Shown here one piece after another: positions 21,406 to 36,845 of a stretch of DNA of 47,213 nt. Each line of letters opens with the position of its first letter. Within the stretch, counting starts at the first letter, position 1. Both the position numbers and the translations under genes were made by a program. The notes under the pieces are model-generated. The model was not told the DNA's origin, ran no database searches, and worked only from the letters and a program-made list of their open reading frames with translations. The stretch spans positions 5,730 through 52,942 of the forward strand of contig OUQQ01000088.1 in NCBI GenBank assembly GCA_900404475.1. The letters run 5' to 3'. Origin of the DNA: Spongospora subterranea (Eukaryota; Endomyxa; Phytomyxea; Plasmodiophorida; Plasmodiophoridae).

Positions 21406-22668
21406 TGGAATCGGGTAAATCTTGAATATCGCGTATCGCCATTCTATCTCATTATTTGACCTGGCCTGCATATAATATTGTGTAAAATCACCTTGCTTCA
21501 TACTGGTCATTGTACGGCTGAACACAAAAATGATGACGACCGTTTGATATCATTGGTGATATCGAAAACATGTACGCTCACCTACTTTGCATAGTGTCGC
21601 CAGATAATAGGAAGCCACCCACTTCCTTATAAACACATGTAGTATGCAGGAGCGTAGTGCAATATGGGAACCAATACAGCCGTAATATCATCCCGGTAGA
21701 AATAAAAACGGAGCGCGAGTGAAAGTGTGGAGATTATTAGGGATCAAGTCGGAAAATGGCTGAACTTGTTCAACAACGCTTGAATGGTGTGAAAGTAGCG
21801 AACACAATCTATGTTTCTTGTACAGGAACGACAGATCGTGAAGACTGTGGGAGACTGAAAACAAATAATGTGTATGCGTTGAGCTGGCGACATGATGAAT
21901 CCCTACAGTTGCAAAACCAAGGTAGATTACGACATTTTGCTGAGTGTGGGACATTCGGGTGTACTGGAGTAGAAAATCGCTCGCAACTGTGTTTCAATTC
22001 GTGGTTTACCCATCGGGTCGAGGAAAGATAATCAATGGCGGGGAAGATTCCCACAAATTGACTGTAATGTGTTTTCATCGAATTGCGGTTCGCGTTGAGA
22101 TCCAAAAATCATGGGCAACCACGAATGCTGCCTCATGTCCTTCAACACTGTGTCAAAAGCCAGATGAAACTGCACCAGCGATCCAACTTGGGCTGCGAGG
22201 TCCCGGATGGCGACAGGGAATCAACCACATCCTCTGAAGGATCCCTCAGTCAACGCATTCACGCATGACCTTCATATGATGATGTGTCGCCATGGCAATG
22301 GGGGATGGAAGGCCTTGCGTGTGTACAGACGTAACTGTTGAAGTCATGAACACCCTCATGGATGTATGGTGATCCAGGAAATATGCTGGTCAGGTGGAGC
22401 TAGACTCGACTCGCCGGTTGCGTCGTGGTTGCACCCCTGCTCCCCAAGTCGAATCTGGTTCCGCCTGTACACCAGCAGCATATTTCCTGGAGTGTATCTT
22501 CTGTATACAGCACGGGGGGTGCAGTGCGGCATTGAGTACCAGTGTACACAATGGGTCAATTCGATGACCAAGTTGCGCAGTCGGGTTGAGTGATCTGCGC
22601 AACTCCCCTTCCGCACTTCACTTTTGCCATTTTTTTTTTCATTCCAATTTTGAAGCCGCATTTTCCAT
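21406..22668. other. Intergenic, about 1.26 kb, no gene supported
   Basis: Frames of about 70-110 codons exist on both strands (for example 21756-22031 plus and 21809-22105 minus), but they overlap antisense and show no known domain. The notable element is an inverted repeat at 22374-22490, listed separately. Confidence 0.45.
22374..22490. repeat. Inverted repeat able to form a long hairpin
   Basis: The left arm ccaggaaatatgctg (22374-22388) is the exact reverse complement of the right arm at 22476-22490. Pairing continues inward imperfectly (caggtggagc and agactcgact on the left against the complements of gtcgaatct and ccgcctg on the right), giving arms of roughly 45 nt around a loop of about 25-30 nt. 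It could be a foldback element, a structured RNA or a transcription-end hairpin. It lies upstream of the phospholipase gene. Confidence 0.7.
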
Positions 22669-25600
22669 ATGCGCTCGCCGTCCAGCGTCGATGAAGTCAT
22701 TCCGCCTACAGCATCTAGACGCCTCTTGCCGTTATCTCTTCTAGTTTTTCTGATCGCCTCTATTCTTGCAATATGCTGGTCTGGTTTGTAATTAATACGA
22801 ACTTGACCGCAATTTTTCTATTGGTTCATTACTCAAATTCTAAATATCCTTTAAATGAGTTGATTTTTGTTTTATATTGCTCTGAAGTCTTGATCTTACA
22901 GGATTATCAAATTGTGTAGTTGGTTCTTCTAATGTTAACTAAATCCACAATATGGAACACCATGTCTATAGTTCAATCGCATTGCTTTATCGCTATAGTA
23001 TTTATTACATTTGTTTTTTCGTTAGTGATGTATTATTGCCCTGGTGCTATAGTCCTTTATAGATGCTGTAGTGGCTAGAGTCCTTATTGCTGTTGCCCCA
23101 TTGCTGTAGGAAAGAGCAGTCCATTCTGAATTGGGCCACAGCAACTTTCGATATTCAGGTTCAACTAGAGCTACAATGGGGCCAAATCATTCTGGTCGTT
23201 TTGGTCTCCAGCGCGGCTATGTCATATACAGCCGCCCGCCTCTGGGTGCAAAAAGCGCTGCACCCACGACGCACCGGTGGCAACGTTGAAATCACTACCG
23301 CGACGGCCGAATTTTTTGACAAGCTCGCTGTTACTGATGTAATTTCGCTCATTATTTCAATATGCTGTAGAATTTACTAAATCGTCCACTCAAGGATCGC
23401 AGCGTTGCTGACGATTTTCAGCGAATGGAGAGAATATCCCGACTGCCAGAGCACCGCGATCAGATTGAGACTAGCTTGATCGCCATGACACCTGAGTCGC
23501 GTGTATTCGCTTCTTTCGCTCGTATTTCGACCCAAATCAGTGTCGAAGAGTTTCATGAACTGTATTCGGAGTATATCGAGTGGATCCATCTTGACTGTGG
23601 CGAGATAGTACGTCAGCCATTTTGCTCATTTGCTCTCTCCGCTTGTTCATTGTGTTTCAGCTTTACCGACGCGGCGATATCCTGGGGGATAATGGAATGT
23701 ATATGGTGATTGAGGGTGATATATCGGTCCTGTTTGCACAATACCTGATGGAGCTAACCTGTTTGTGATAGGCTCTGTATCATCTTATCGAGAGAACACG
23801 TCGACACCATTTCAAAGGTTCCAGTCGGGTGATCTGGTCGGCGATTTGTCCATGCTCTCAAACTGTCCCAGATTTGCCACTACAAAGGCCGACAACAAAG
23901 GTAGAAACCAAGGTGTCGGTTTCCGCTGTGTTAATTATATCGCCTGTAGTCGAACTTATCCACATATCCCGTCGAATGTTCTTGGCTCTTGTCCGCCAAC
24001 ATCCTGCATGGGTCCTGTCATTTATCAGAACATCAGTCTCCCGTAATTGGTATATTGCAGAGTTCGTGTTGCGTGATTTTCTTCAGATACCAGATGGGGG
24101 AATCCGTCAGGTTTATTCATTCCTACATCTACACGCATTCGCTTTGGTTGTTAACCAAAATTCAGGATCGCGTTTCCGCTTTTTTTGCACCCAATTCACC
24201 TGGCGCGGAACTATTTGAAAAACTCGATTCATCATTCGAATCGCTGGAACTCTCATCAGGGCAACTCGTTTACGATCCGTCAACTACGAAACGGTTCATC
24301 TACGTTTTGAAAAAGGGGCGTGTCTGCTTAACACCGCGCCCTTTGATTAGCGATGGTCGTGCCGGTATGTATCGCCTGAGTCTTCAAGTCGCAAACAGTA
24401 AATAGTTCGACGCAACATTCAGGTGTGGAATCGTACTCTCCCCATCAATCAGTTGAGATTGGGGTCGGGTCGGTTTTTGGTGGAGCGTCTTTCGTGACCA
24501 GCTGTAGCCACCAAGAATCGGCACGATGTTTGACCCCATGTAGCGTCGCTCTTATCTCAGCTTCGTGTTTTATGTGCGTACCTTCTGTATTTAACGGTTT
24601 TGGCACTCAAATTTTTGCTACGTGCATTTAGCACTATTCTTTGTTAATATTTATGCATTTTCAAATATCAGCGGTTCAGGTCTGGCCCCGATGCTGGGAT
24701 TGTTGACTTGCTGATGTCGATTTGTGAGGACCTCATCTGCCCAGTTTTACGCCAGTTCGAAGAGTTGACATTCGAACGTCATTGGTAAGTGCTTAAATCG
24801 TCAGGGTTGAATCTTTCTCCTCTCTGCGTGCTTAGTTTGTGTGGATCCTTTATATCTATGTAATTCGCTTTTAATGCATTTCTGGATTAGGGTGCCTGCT
24901 GGGAAGTTGTTATTCAAATCAGGCGACCCGGCAGATGAATGCTACATCCTCGTTAGCGGCCGATTGCGAATATTTTCGTTGCGTCCTGACGGCACCCCGA
25001 AAACATTGCTTGAAGCGGTGCGAGGAGAATCTGTCGGCGAGCTCACTCTTCTTTCTGGTGATGAAACACACAGTAAGATGATCATCCGCTTTGGTCCTGC
25101 AGGTGTTTTACACTCGGATTTCTAGGTTTTAACTGCATTTCCGTTCGCGATTGTGAAATCGTTCGCATTCCACTACAAGCGTTTATCGATCTTCAAGTGC
25201 GCTATCCACACTGCTTGAAGCGATTTACCACTATCATCGGTACGGGACCAGATAATAATTTTCTTCTCCTTTGGAATGTCACGATTTAATGTTTGTACAG
25301 CCCGGCGACTACGAGAAGTCAGTAAGACATCATCAGCTCATGGCGCCTCCTTTGCGAAGATCTCCACCATTGCAGTAATTGCATCAAACGCATTGCCACA
25401 TATTGTGAATAATGTGTGTGCGCGTGTAGATAATGCCGACTGGGCCCGATGTCGCCATTAATGCATTTGTTGACCGCCTTGCCGAGTCGCTTCGTTTCTA
25501 CGGATCAACGTTGCATGTAAACCGCGAAATGATGTTCGAAAAGGCTGCTGAAAATGGTCATGTTGACAGTGGAACGAATCTTGATAATGATGAACGTACG

Positions 25601-27939
25601 TTTTTCTGCTCATTACCGCATTATATTTTCGTTATGTGCTTTTTGTCGCAGGGCTTCTTCGAGCCCGGGTCACACACGCTTTAAATGATCTGGAAGAAAC
25701 CAACGACGTCCTCATCTTTTCGCTTCCAAACTCCCTATCAACTTCATGGTCGAGATGTTTTGTACGGCAGGCCGACCATATTTTATTAGTTGGAGATGCG
25801 ACGGCATCGCCGATCGTTGGCGATCGCGAGCAGGCACTTCTGTGGAACACGGGCGATCAGAACATCGCCAATCGTGATCTTGTCCTTCTGCATAACGATG
25901 ACGTAAAACTGTATGTGTCTTGAATAAGGGCTCCATACGAAGATTTTCATCTTCAAATAGTCCTGAAGGGACTCGATTCTGGTTCGAAGGACGTCAAGTA
26001 AACTCCCACCATCATATTCGCAAAAACACGTCAACTGACTATGGGCGATTGGCGAGACGCCTTTCTGGTCGAGCGGTCGGACTGGTTCTAGGTGGTGGTG
26101 GAGCGCGTGGACTATCTCATATGGGAACCATGCTGGTAATTCACTTTGTTCAGCGGTTATCATCACGTGTTTTGTCTGTTGAATGTGCTTTGCTGTAAAC
26201 AATGGGATGTTTCGGGCATTTAAGCGCTTCAATTTTTGGTCTTTGCTAAGCGCATGGAATACGCAGGCGCTGCACGAATTACATGTCCCAGTGGATATAA
26301 TCGGTGGAACCTCTCAAGGCGCCTTCATGGCTGGATTGTTCGCTATGCACGGCCAGATCGCCATGGAACAAGAGGTTGCTGTTGTTTGTTTCAGTAATCA
26401 CTACACCTTATTATGCCGCTCGATGATTAGGTTAAAAGATTCGCCGCTCGTATGGGCAACGTCATGGAACTGCTTAAAGATGCCACTTTTCCAATCATGT
26501 CGTATTTCTCCGGCAAAAAGGTATGTACCATGGGATGGGGAATAGTGCCCCGATTAACCCTTTTTTTGACGAAGTTTAGTGCTGCTATACATGATTTCTT
26601 CAGGGAAACAAGAATAGAGGTATTTGCATCGGCTCAATAGCGTCCAGCCCTTTACTGAGGTTGCTGTAGGATCTCTGGGTAAGAATTACATTTTGGCCGA
26701 TATCATCTGAAATGGCACAGCTTGTTTGACCTGGGTGTGTTTGTTTTGCCATTCACTGGTTTGATACTAGACCTCGTCAATCAAGTGGTCAACTGTGACC
26801 CTGTTTCCCTCGCTTAGTCTGACATATTGAACTATCAGATTCCGTATTTTTGTGTCACGACGAACCTGACTGAATCAGATATCAAGACTCATGTTTCCGG
26901 TATATGTATATTTCTTGTTCAAAAAACACATTGCCGATATCGTCTACCAGGTTTGCTTTGGACCGCGGTTCGGTCCAGTATGACTGTGATCGAATATTTG
27001 CCTCCGATGTATGTAGATGGTGCTATCCTAATTGAGTACGTCACTATTGCATTCAAGAACCCCGATCTTTCCGCTCATTTATATATGTAATTGTAGTGGG
27101 GGATATGTCGATAATCTGCCTGTAGATATCATGCGGGATAGGTTCAGCCCCAATATTGTGATCGGCGTTGACGTCGAGAACAAGGCCACCGCCTTCCGTA
27201 ACATCCACGATTTTGGCAATTCGCTGTCGGGATGGTGGCTGTTATGGCTCAAGGTTAAAGATTATTTCATTTCTGCACTTGGGCAATGATCGATGGCTTT
27301 GCTTTCCGATTTGTTTTGTCCAAATGTTCTGGAATCAGCTTCGCAACGCCTTTGTTGACAGAAATTGATATTGCGTTCAGATTGTGCGAATGTTCAATCC
27401 CTGGGCGAATCATCCCAAGGTGCCAAAATTTTCCGATATAGTTCTGGCCCTTAGCTACATCAACAACTCACGCAACGTTCGCTCTTTTTTGAACGATAAG
27501 GTCTACACCTGAAACCATCCTCGTAGATTATTGTTAATATTCGTTTCCGGTTAGTTGGTCGACGTTTACATCAGACCCGAGCTAGGATCGGTTTTACTTC
27601 TTGACTATCACAAATATGAGGAAATTCGAAATCTTGGCTTTCGACAGGCTCGTCTCATTGTAGGACGATGGGTGATAGAAAATCGCAGGTATTTCAGGTG
27701 TTTCAAATATGTGATGTCATCTTTGCCAAACAAAGATGGCGCCCCAGGCCACTCTAATTCTAGCTCTTCGTAGGTTGTTATCGGACGTGCGGGGCAGAGC
27801 TTTGTCAGATGTGATTGATCGCCAAATGCACAGCGATGCAGATTTGACTTCGCTGACATTAACACCAAAGGGCTCGATGCCCCGTCAACATTCGGTTCCG
27901 ACCTTACTTGAAGCGGATATATTTATTCTGCAAAATTAG
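22669..27939 (+). CDS. Neuropathy target esterase-like phospholipase (PNPLA6/7; cNMP-binding + patatin)
   Basis: A gene of many small exons; outer limits are approximate. An N-terminal signal-anchor-like helix ([21 protein letters not shown], from ATG 22669) and another near 23180 ([13 protein letters not shown]) suggest membrane anchoring. Three cyclic-nucleotide-binding-type domains follow: about 23600-24045 ([20 protein letters not shown]), 24180-24540, and 24890-25240 ([20 protein letters not shown]). After a linker with HHHIR comes the patatin domain: [16 protein letters not shown] oxyanion loop (near 26080), nucleophile GTSQGA (near 26310), and the catalytic Asp in DGGYVDNLP, whose codon is split by the intron ending at about 27097. 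The C-terminal block [20 protein letters not shown] is typical of NTE. Family members are ER-bound lysophospholipases. Several middle exons, and whether the first ATG belongs to this gene, are unsettled. Confidence 0.85.
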
Positions 27940-28404
27940 AGGTCGTCTTTCGCTTAGTTTCTTTTTCTATTGTATAATATATAGAGTTTTCAAAGACAAT
28001 ACCTGTGTATTTTTGCAAATTAGGTCGTGAGGTCCTCGTATTCTTCACAATACGGGATTTAAAAAAGTCTCCACTACTCCTATTATGCATCATTCAACCT
28101 GTGCAAGCCGTTAAATCGGACGCCTCCTTCCATCTACAGCGACGGCGATACACATTATAATGGTGAACCGGTTGTGATGTGTAAGTCAGCTGAGACGTCC
28201 ATCAACAGTCAAACACAGTCCGGCCCCAAACAAAATCACTTCCAATGCCGTTACGTCGTACATTACTACGTTGGTAAATGAGTCACAAAATCCTACATAA
28301 AATAACAATAATACTTGACTCACCACATCATTATTCAGTTGTTCTCTTAAGTTAACAGATCACTCCATCTGTCCAATCCAAATTATTGGACACCTCATAC
28401 AATC
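27940..28404. other. Intergenic, no gene supported
   Basis: About 465 bases between two genes on the same strand. It should hold the 3' end of the phospholipase transcript and the promoter of the double-SET gene. No coding or RNA feature was recognised. Confidence 0.5.
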
Positions 28405-31400
28405 ATGCCCAACAAACCGATCCGATCTCGCCGTCCAGTTCTGAATCGCAGCTCCCCGTTACGAACCGGTTCGGTGACGGCTGTCGTCATCATGTTCATA
28501 TCGCTGTACCTGTTGTCACGAGAGCTATTCCCGACGCCCCGCTTCCATACGACGGTTGATATTGACGCCCTGGTGCCGTCCTCTGTGCCCGCAATAGATC
28601 TAGAGATGCTCGCGGCCGCTCATCCTCATAACGCATCATTGCAGGCAGCGGTTCGGGTGACCCGTATGGCGGCATTCCATAAATGGCTAGGTGTCAATGA
28701 GGGTGTCAGATTAAGTGCATCATCGGTCGACCATAAAGGAATATACAGTCGTCGTCGATTACAGTCCGGTCATGTCATTGCGCGTGTCCCTGTAACGCAC
28801 ATCCTGACTCTGCGAAACGTCCGTGAGTCCGTGGTGGGTCAGCGTCTGTCAAATATCGTTGGCCCCTCTCTGTCATTACATGCAGAATTCGGTACCTTTT
28901 TAGCATTGGAGCGCAAGAATGTTTCATCATTTTGGGCACCGTATCTACGCGTTCTGCCGCAATCGTTCGATTTCATGCCAGTTTTAGCCGACGAGGCCGC
29001 TCTGGTCGCCCTGAACGGTACGTCAGCTCGGCAGTTGGTGGCGCAACGTCGCAGTGAGATCGATGGAGAATTCAGCCGTATTCGGCTTGTATTCCCGGGC
29101 CTGGCCGCTGAGGAGTTTCATTGGGGGGTGTTATGCTCTATGACAAGAGCAGCAGGAATTCGTATTGATGATGGCACCACAACATCTGGTTTTGTCCCAT
29201 TACTCAACGAATTTCGGTAAAACGACCACGACCTTTCCGCACGTGTTTTAATCCGGGGCATTGGCGACACGTTTTCCCGACACGTTTTTGCCATTACTTT
29301 TTGTTGTGCCTTTTACGACACGTCAAGTGGATTTGTTTTATTGTCGTTATCTCCGTTGAACACTCATTCAGTTGATTGTCTCTGTATTTTCTGAAAATAT
29401 TGACTTTGATAATAATGTCTGTCTATTCAGTAATGGGGCAGGGCGCCAATCCAATGTTAAATCGAGATTCCGCGATGGGTTCTACGTGATCAGCACGACC
29501 ACGACTGTGAGTGCCGGTGACGAATTGACCAGGTATTACGGGGAACGCCCTGCCCAGATCTTCTACAGCGACTATGGCGATGTACCGGCTGTCATCACAT
29601 CATCCGATACGTTCAGGTTGGATTTCCCCCTGTTCAACTATTCGGTTCCGGCAATCTCTGACGCGGTCGGTTCCTGGCTTCGAACCTTTCTCCTGGGCTC
29701 TGATGTGAACTCCCGTTCCGGTAATTGGTTCTTTCACGTTGATTAGGATGTGGATTATGAAAGTTATTGCCATAGTGAGGGACTGTATATCATTTCTGAG
29801 GGTTCGCCATGCATCTCCTGAAGAATGGCGCGATCTGATATCAACCCAGACGGATCTGTTGCACGCTCAGTTCATCAGCAGTGCCAATGAAGCTCGAGCC
29901 TGGAATGCATTCAAACTCGCGTTGCAAGAGAAAATCGAAAATCTACGCTGCGACGCGGGAAATCAAACTGAAACGCCCGAAAACCGAGGGTTCTTCGTGG
30001 CGCAACGTCAAGCGCAACTGATGTGCGGTGTTGAAAAGCGGATAGCGCGATCGCTATTGTCGGCAATCAATGAGGGTCCATTGCCCGGTAGTGAGAAGTC
30101 AGACATTACGGTTGAGGTTATTCCAGACACCGGCGATGCGTTCGTCGACGCCCGAAAATGGCTGATCCAATCAGGCGCCGAACTCGACGCCGTCGATATC
30201 GTCCAGTACGACGGCGAGCACGGCTCATTCCGAGGGATGGAAGCCCGGCGATCCATCAAGAAGGACAGCCCACTTATCACAGTACCATTGGCTGATTCGG
30301 TCACGTCCCTGTTGGCGGCCCGAGAATCGCTTGCCGGCAAGGAGGCCGCATCCAATAATATAACGCTGCAGGCGCACACCTTGATGGCGACATTCCTCAT
30401 CGTCGAATCCAACAATCCGTCGTCGAAGTTTCGCTATTTTCAGAACATGTTCCCGGCGACGTTCGATTCGTTGCCCATGTACTACCCTGACGAAGATATC
30501 GGCTTGTTGAATGGAACACGAGCCCTGACCATCCTGCGAACCAACAAAGCCGAACTGCGAACCGATTACGAGCTCGTGTGCAAGGCCGCTCCTGAAACCG
30601 TCGCCTCATACAACATCACATTCGACAAGTATCGGCGAGCGCGTCATTCTGTCGATTCGCGTAATTTTCTGTTCAATCCTCGTGGTCAAGCGCGCCAACA
30701 TATTATGGTCCCTTATGCCGATATGATGAATCATGGCCTCGAAGCCAATACCATTTGGAAATTCGCTACTGATTCCTGTACATTTATTGTAAGTCGACCA
30801 TTGAATTGTGCTATGTGCTGTTCCATTTTTTCGCCGTCCGGTTCAAGAACAATTTTGTTTTCAGGTCGCCGCTAGTCGCGATATTGCCGTTGGTGAGACC
30901 ATCATCACATCATATGGCGACAAATCCAATTCGGATCTGTTTATCGGATACGGTTTCACGTTGCCAGAGAACCCACATGAGATGGCAACGCTGAGGTATG
31001 CGCGTTTGATAGTTTTGCCCTCACGACTCTAAACCGTTGCCGTCAATAGACTGAACAAGCACGTCATGTGCACAGTTCACAAAATATTCGGGTCATCATT
31101 CACGTCGGCCTGTTTCACCAAGTTCCGTAAACACTTTGTTGACGAGGTCGCAGTGCTACGCGCGATTATTGCTGGCGCCAAAGAAGGTCTGAGTCGGTTT
31201 GCTCAAACAATTGAGGAGGATGAGAAGCTGCTCGCTACAATGGGGCCGGTAAGCTGCCGAACGGCAGTAATGGCTGACCTGCGAGTATTGACTCAGGTTT
31301 AGGCCGACGAACGTCGACGGAACTGCATTGTGGTCAGGCTGGGCGAGAAGCGAGTGCTTCGGTTCTGGCAGGAAGCCGCTGAGATCCTGCTGCAAGTTCA

Positions 31401-31503
31401 GCTTGGAGGGATGAATCGTGCACAAATTCCAGCCGAGTTCGATACGTATTTCTGGGATTTGGAAACCTCGGTCGATGGTCGATATGCAACCTCAGCCACG
31501 TAG
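28405..31503 (+). CDS. Membrane-anchored protein with two SET domains
   Basis: Six exons: 28405-29216, 29431-29720, 29776-30788, 30865-30995, 31050-31248 and 31303-31503, total 881 aa, all in phase. Residues about 21-42 form an N-terminal signal anchor (VTAVVIMFISLYLL) after a basic leader, so the bulk is probably lumenal or extracellular, though this is inferred. SET unit 1 (about residues 90-340) has KGIYSRRRLQSGHVIARVP, SSFWAPYLRVLP and DELTRYYG, but where the family has 'D..NH' it reads LLNEFRN. A substrate-binding-like helical segment follows. SET unit 2 (about 430-740) has HGSFRGMEARRSI, VPYADMMNHG with intact NH, and ETIITSYGDKSNSDLFIGYGF. It ends with TIEEDEKLLA and VRLGEKRVLRFW, the Rubisco-LSMT C-terminal signature. 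Unit 2 is likely catalytic; unit 1 is likely not. Confidence 0.87.
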
Positions 31504-31708
31504 AGCCGTATTTCAATATCCCAAAGGGACGCTATTTGCGTTTATTAAATATCTATTTAAGTACCCAAACTTCGTTAATATCATGTTCAGTTGCCGTATT
31601 TGAATAGGACGTGGTTTAAGATCGTTTGATCAACCCATTTTCTTTAAAATTAACCGCTTTATAGCGTGATGTTTACTGAAATAGCAGAATGGAAGGGCAT
31701 TTTACCAT

Positions 31709-34641
<2,933 letters not shown>

Positions 34642-35701
34642 CCTGTTCGTCGTCAATCTAAAGTGATCTCAAGGGTCACTTGGTGTAACTTAACACGGGA
34701 TTAACTGTGTAGTGTACAGTGTACGGAGAGATTAAGGGGGACGCACTCTATAGGCGGCCACTGGTGTACACTGGTGTAATGTAAATAGGGTCACGGTCGG
34801 GTGTGCTGGGGCCCAACCGATTTCTTTGATGGAAGAGGTGCATGGTAGACTGGTAGGGTGTGATATTCCAACCCTCAACATTTGCTTGCTTCAAATGGCG
34901 CCACACCCGATGAGGCAGGGGACTCTTTCTCTTACTTGTGGCGGCGGGCACTTTGTTTTTGTCGTGATAGAAAATGATTGAAAGCGGTTTTGTATTGTAA
35001 TGTAACCGATCAACATCACGGTCAAATTGACCCATTTTGATTGTTATTGACTGCAGCAATCGCCCCAGTTAAACCGGTACAGTAGCCAACCAAGGTGCCC
35101 ATAACGACTGAACCAATAATGGCAAGCAAACAAAGTCTGTGTGATGAACAGCGAAAAGTATAGTTTTCTTAGTTCAGAAAGTTCGACAACGCCACAGTAG
35201 AAAGACGTGTGCCACAATCGTCTATTGATTCATATCACGTGGTAATCCCTAGCCTGAAACAGTGGTGGCAGTCCAAGATGGCGCATTCACAACATGAGTT
35301 ATTCCTTGAGTATGATCTAGCAACATGATATCATGGGGATCAGCAGTACAATGTGGAATTGTTTGATGCCACAACATGCTCCATATCCTTCACCCGTCGT
35401 TGACTCGCCTCACTGTATCCCGACAATGTGACGAAATTAGCGCCATTAAGGTGTGTCAATACTACAGAGATCGCCCCAGTTCACCTCGCATTGCCCGGCG
35501 TTATGAAAACAGCTGGACCAACACATGGGGTATTAATTAATCTATAATTGGCCATTGTCGTTGGCCGGTAACAGATATATTCGGCGTTACGGAGTTGCGC
35601 GTTGGACCGTCATCATCTCAGCGTTGTCGGTCAGCGGTCGTTTCCTGTTTCACCAATCGCTCAACAACACCACAGAATTTCCAATACAAAATTCGTGTGT
35701 C
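34642..35701. other. Divergent intergenic region, about 1.06 kb
   Basis: Lies between the divergently transcribed EHHADH-like and THG1 genes, so it carries both promoters. It has short GTGTAC-rich stretches (34705-34785) but no gene. A frame extending THG1 upstream to 35555 has no ATG at its start; if transcribed it could encode an N-terminal extension only with a non-ATG start. Confidence 0.5.
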
Positions 35702-36751
35702 ATGGCGAAGTCGCGCTTTGAATATGTTCGATCGTTCGAAATCGCCGACTCATTGTTGAAGAACGCCTGGATTGTTGTCCGCATAGACGGGCGTTCATTT
35801 CACAGGTCTGCACACTCGTCTGGCGTATGAGTTCTGTAAACCCTCTCAATTTCAGACACTTATGTTTTATTACGATGTCCCGTATTGATTAGACCCTTCT
35901 GTCCACGCTGATCAGAACCGTTTCAGGTTCACGTCCGAGCACCAATTCCGAAAGCCCAATGACGATCGAGGCCTGAACTTGATGAACAATTGCGCCATGG
36001 CCGTCATGCAGGACATGTCTGATATTGTGTTGGCCTATGGCCAATCCGATGAGTACTCGTTCATCATCGACCGGAAATCGTCTCTGTATCGCCGTCGCTC
36101 GTCAAAGCTCATCTCCACGATCGTGTCGATGTTTTCGTCCAGGTTTGGCTAACTAATCAGTTCACTTGCCTATTCTCATCAGCGCGTTCGCAACTCCATC
36201 AGTTATGTGATGAAGTGGTCGGAACATTTCGGGAACTACCCATTGAAGTTTGCGCCATGTTTCGATGGGCGCGTGATCCTGTATCCAACCGATGACAATG
36301 TCAAGGTCGGTCTCTGAAATCTTAAACTGCATCGTGCTCAGCGTTGGAGGTGCTCATATTTCTGTGGTAGGATTATCTGAGATGGCGCCAGGCCGATTGC
36401 CATATTAACAACCTATATAATACAGCATTCTGGTCGTTGGTTCAGCAAGGCGGAAGGTCGAATATCGAAGCGGAACAGGATCTTATGGGTAATCTTGTCC
36501 GTTCCACTTCAGTCGTCTATTTCTTCTGAGTCTTTACAACAGGCACCGATTCGTCAGACAAAAACGAGTTATTGTTCAGCCGATTTGGCATTAACTACAA
36601 TAACGAGCCGGCAATGCATCGCAAGGGGTCGGTCCTAGTACGTTATGATCCTGAACGCCCCGACACCAAACGAACCAACCCGCAACTAACACACCTGGAT
36701 CTAATCGGCAACGATTTCTGGTCCAAACTTTATCCAAATGTGATACGGTAA
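35702..36751 (+). CDS. THG1: tRNA(His) guanylyltransferase
   Basis: Five exons: 35702-35805, 35927-36142, 36203-36305, 36371-36488 and 36543-36751, giving 249 aa, between yeast (237) and human (298). The start [13 protein letters not shown] is the usual THG1 N-terminus. Motifs: [14 protein letters not shown] with the metal-binding Asp formed at the first junction; [26 protein letters not shown] with the second metal pair; [15 protein letters not shown], formed across intron 2; FDGRVILYP; and [20 protein letters not shown] with the HINN signature of eukaryotic enzymes. It adds the G-1 residue to tRNA-His by 3'-to-5' addition, needed for histidyl-tRNA synthetase recognition. It ends 94 bp from the tail of the GST gene on the other strand. 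Confidence 0.96.
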
Positions 36752-36845
36752 TACAATGGGCATTAGCAGAACCTGTTGGGGTGTTCCATGTAGATATTCG
36801 CCCATAAAGACCGTTTGAGGATCGTGTCGTCAATCGCCCTGACAA

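Noticed and set aside
21756..22031. Plus-strand frame of about 90 codons
   Set aside because: Considered as a small gene, but it overlaps an equally long antisense frame, has no recognisable domain, and no splice partners could be found.
28405..31503. Two separate neighbouring SET genes instead of one
   Set aside because: The introns at 29217-29430 and 29721-29775 join all parts in phase, there is no new signal anchor or credible start before unit 2, and no stop remains between units.
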